From Chryseobacterium koreense CCUG 49689 (lineage in GTDB: Bacteria > Bacteroidota > Bacteroidia > Flavobacteriales > Weeksellaceae), in NCBI RefSeq assembly GCF_001045435.1, contig NZ_LFNG01000001.1, positions 62,001-126,000 of the forward strand: a stretch of 64,000 bases of DNA, read 5' to 3'. This document shows positions 63,532 through 64,000 of this stretch, one piece after another; the stretch's first letter is position 1; each line of letters opens with the position of its first letter. The notes under the pieces are model-generated. The model ran no database searches, was not told the origin of the DNA, and saw only the letters and a program-made list of their open reading frames with translations. A program made the position numbers and the translations under genes.

Positions 63532-64000
63532 CTAGTTCGCTTTCTTTCTATTAATGAAGAAATATACCGGCAATCCGAGCAAAATAAGGATAAATCCGGG
63601 CCAAGTGTATTGCGGTTTGAACCAAATCAAAAGTACGCAAAATGCGGTGCCAATGATGAGGTAAATAATGGGCGTGATGGGATAAAGCCAGGTTTTATAG
63701 GGTCTTTCGAGGTTTGGTTTTTTGATCCTCAAATAGATGACTCCGAAAACGGTGATCATGTAAAATAGGACGATGACGAAGGAAATCATGTCCAGTAAAT
63801 CACCGTATTGTCCGCTGAGTGCAAGAACTGATGCCCAAATTCCCTGCATCCAGAGGGATTTTCCGGGAACATTGTGTTCGTTGTTTTCGATGGCGGATTT
63901 AAAGAAAAGTCCATCTTTTGCCATGGACTGGTAAACCCTAGCTCCAGCCAAAACCAATCCATTGATGCAACCGAAGGTGGAAATCATTACCAAAATGGCC
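63532..64000 (-). CDS. Amino-acid permease (APC superfamily), C-terminal part
   Basis: The frame is open to the window edge; about 156 codons of the C-terminal end are present. FGCINGLVLAGARVYQSMAKDGLFF matches the helix 8 region of APC transporters, followed by four membrane helices (MISFVIVLFYMITVFGVIYL, PIIYLIIGTAFCVLLIWF, GFILILLGLPVYFF) and a short basic tail. RPYKTWLYPITP is the typical loop before the last helices. It probably imports an amino acid with H+ or Na+; the substrate is unknown. Confidence 0.88.
   Translation of the reverse strand, partial: AILVMISTFGCINGLVLAGARVYQSMAKDGLFFKSAIENNEHNVPGKSLWMQGIWASVLALSGQYGDLLDMISFVIVLFYMITVFGVIYLRIKKPNLERPYKTWLYPITPIIYLIIGTAFCVLLIWFKPQYTWPGFILILLGLPVYFFINRKKAN

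Overview
The window is a stretch of ordinary chromosome from a member of the Bacteroidota, class Flavobacteriia, most likely the Chryseobacterium group (Weeksellaceae). This rests on A/T-rich coding sequence with almost no Shine-Dalgarno sites, on promoters carrying the Bacteroidota -7 box TAnnTTTG, on two proteins with type IX secretion (T9SS) C-terminal sorting domains, on a short primary sigma factor without region 1.1, on menaquinone and bacillithiol genes, and on families typical of the group (DUF4153, DUF4199, the long 661-residue urocanate hydratase). The genus is an inference from protein style only. Genes are densely packed on both strands. I see no tRNA, rRNA, insertion sequence, prophage or CRISPR array.

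Layout: 1-5.6 kb holds the end of topoisomerase IV subunit A, an aminotransferase, rsmG, a lipoprotein and an AddB-like nuclease. 5.8-10.5 kb is a DNA polymerase III alpha subunit with a fused proofreading exonuclease. After a gene-free stretch of about 750 bases come a lipoprotein, a Nudix-type regulator, glutaryl-CoA dehydrogenase, a fused 2-oxoacid dehydrogenase E1 and ligA (11.2-18.2 kb). 18.5-25.5 kb, all on the minus strand, has a rhodanese, a membrane pyrophosphatase with an OmpA domain, soluble pyrophosphatase, two unknown genes, radC and a LolD-like ATPase. 25.6-28.4 kb holds pyruvate dehydrogenase E2 and E1 alpha. 28.5-35.7 kb holds membrane proteins, a BlaI-type regulator, an RRM protein, an aldo/keto reductase, a T9SS cargo protein and the primary sigma factor.

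35.7-40.4 kb contains a bacillithiol-linked operon (yfiT, ytxJ, crp-type regulator), pncA, an S41 peptidase and a nitroreductase. 40.7-45.7 kb has a large T9SS type B surface protein and hutU. 45.9-50.6 kb is the ftsK, lolA-like, lptF/G cluster. 50.6-57.9 kb has glutathione peroxidase, a LolA-like protein, kdsB behind an Xre/RES toxin-antitoxin pair, an aminotransferase and a phosphohexomutase. 57.2-64 kb has a DUF2807 lipoprotein coupled to a VapBC-like pair with a 50-residue antitoxin, a glycosyltransferase, the SRP RNA, an UPF0173 hydrolase, menA, menB, a DUF2007 protein and the end of an amino-acid permease.

Together the genes serve housekeeping: replication and repair (dnaE, ligA, radC, AddB-like, ftsK), central and branched-chain/lysine carbon metabolism (PDH, fused E1, gcdH), pyrophosphate disposal coupled to ion pumping, envelope biogenesis (Lol, Lpt, KDO activation) and redox control. 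No clear undescribed multi-gene system stands out. The most interesting points are the pyrophosphatase-OmpA fusion, the exonuclease-polymerase fusion with a decayed PHP metal site, the two small toxin-antitoxin pairs wired into housekeeping genes, and a dispersed hairpin element seen twice.
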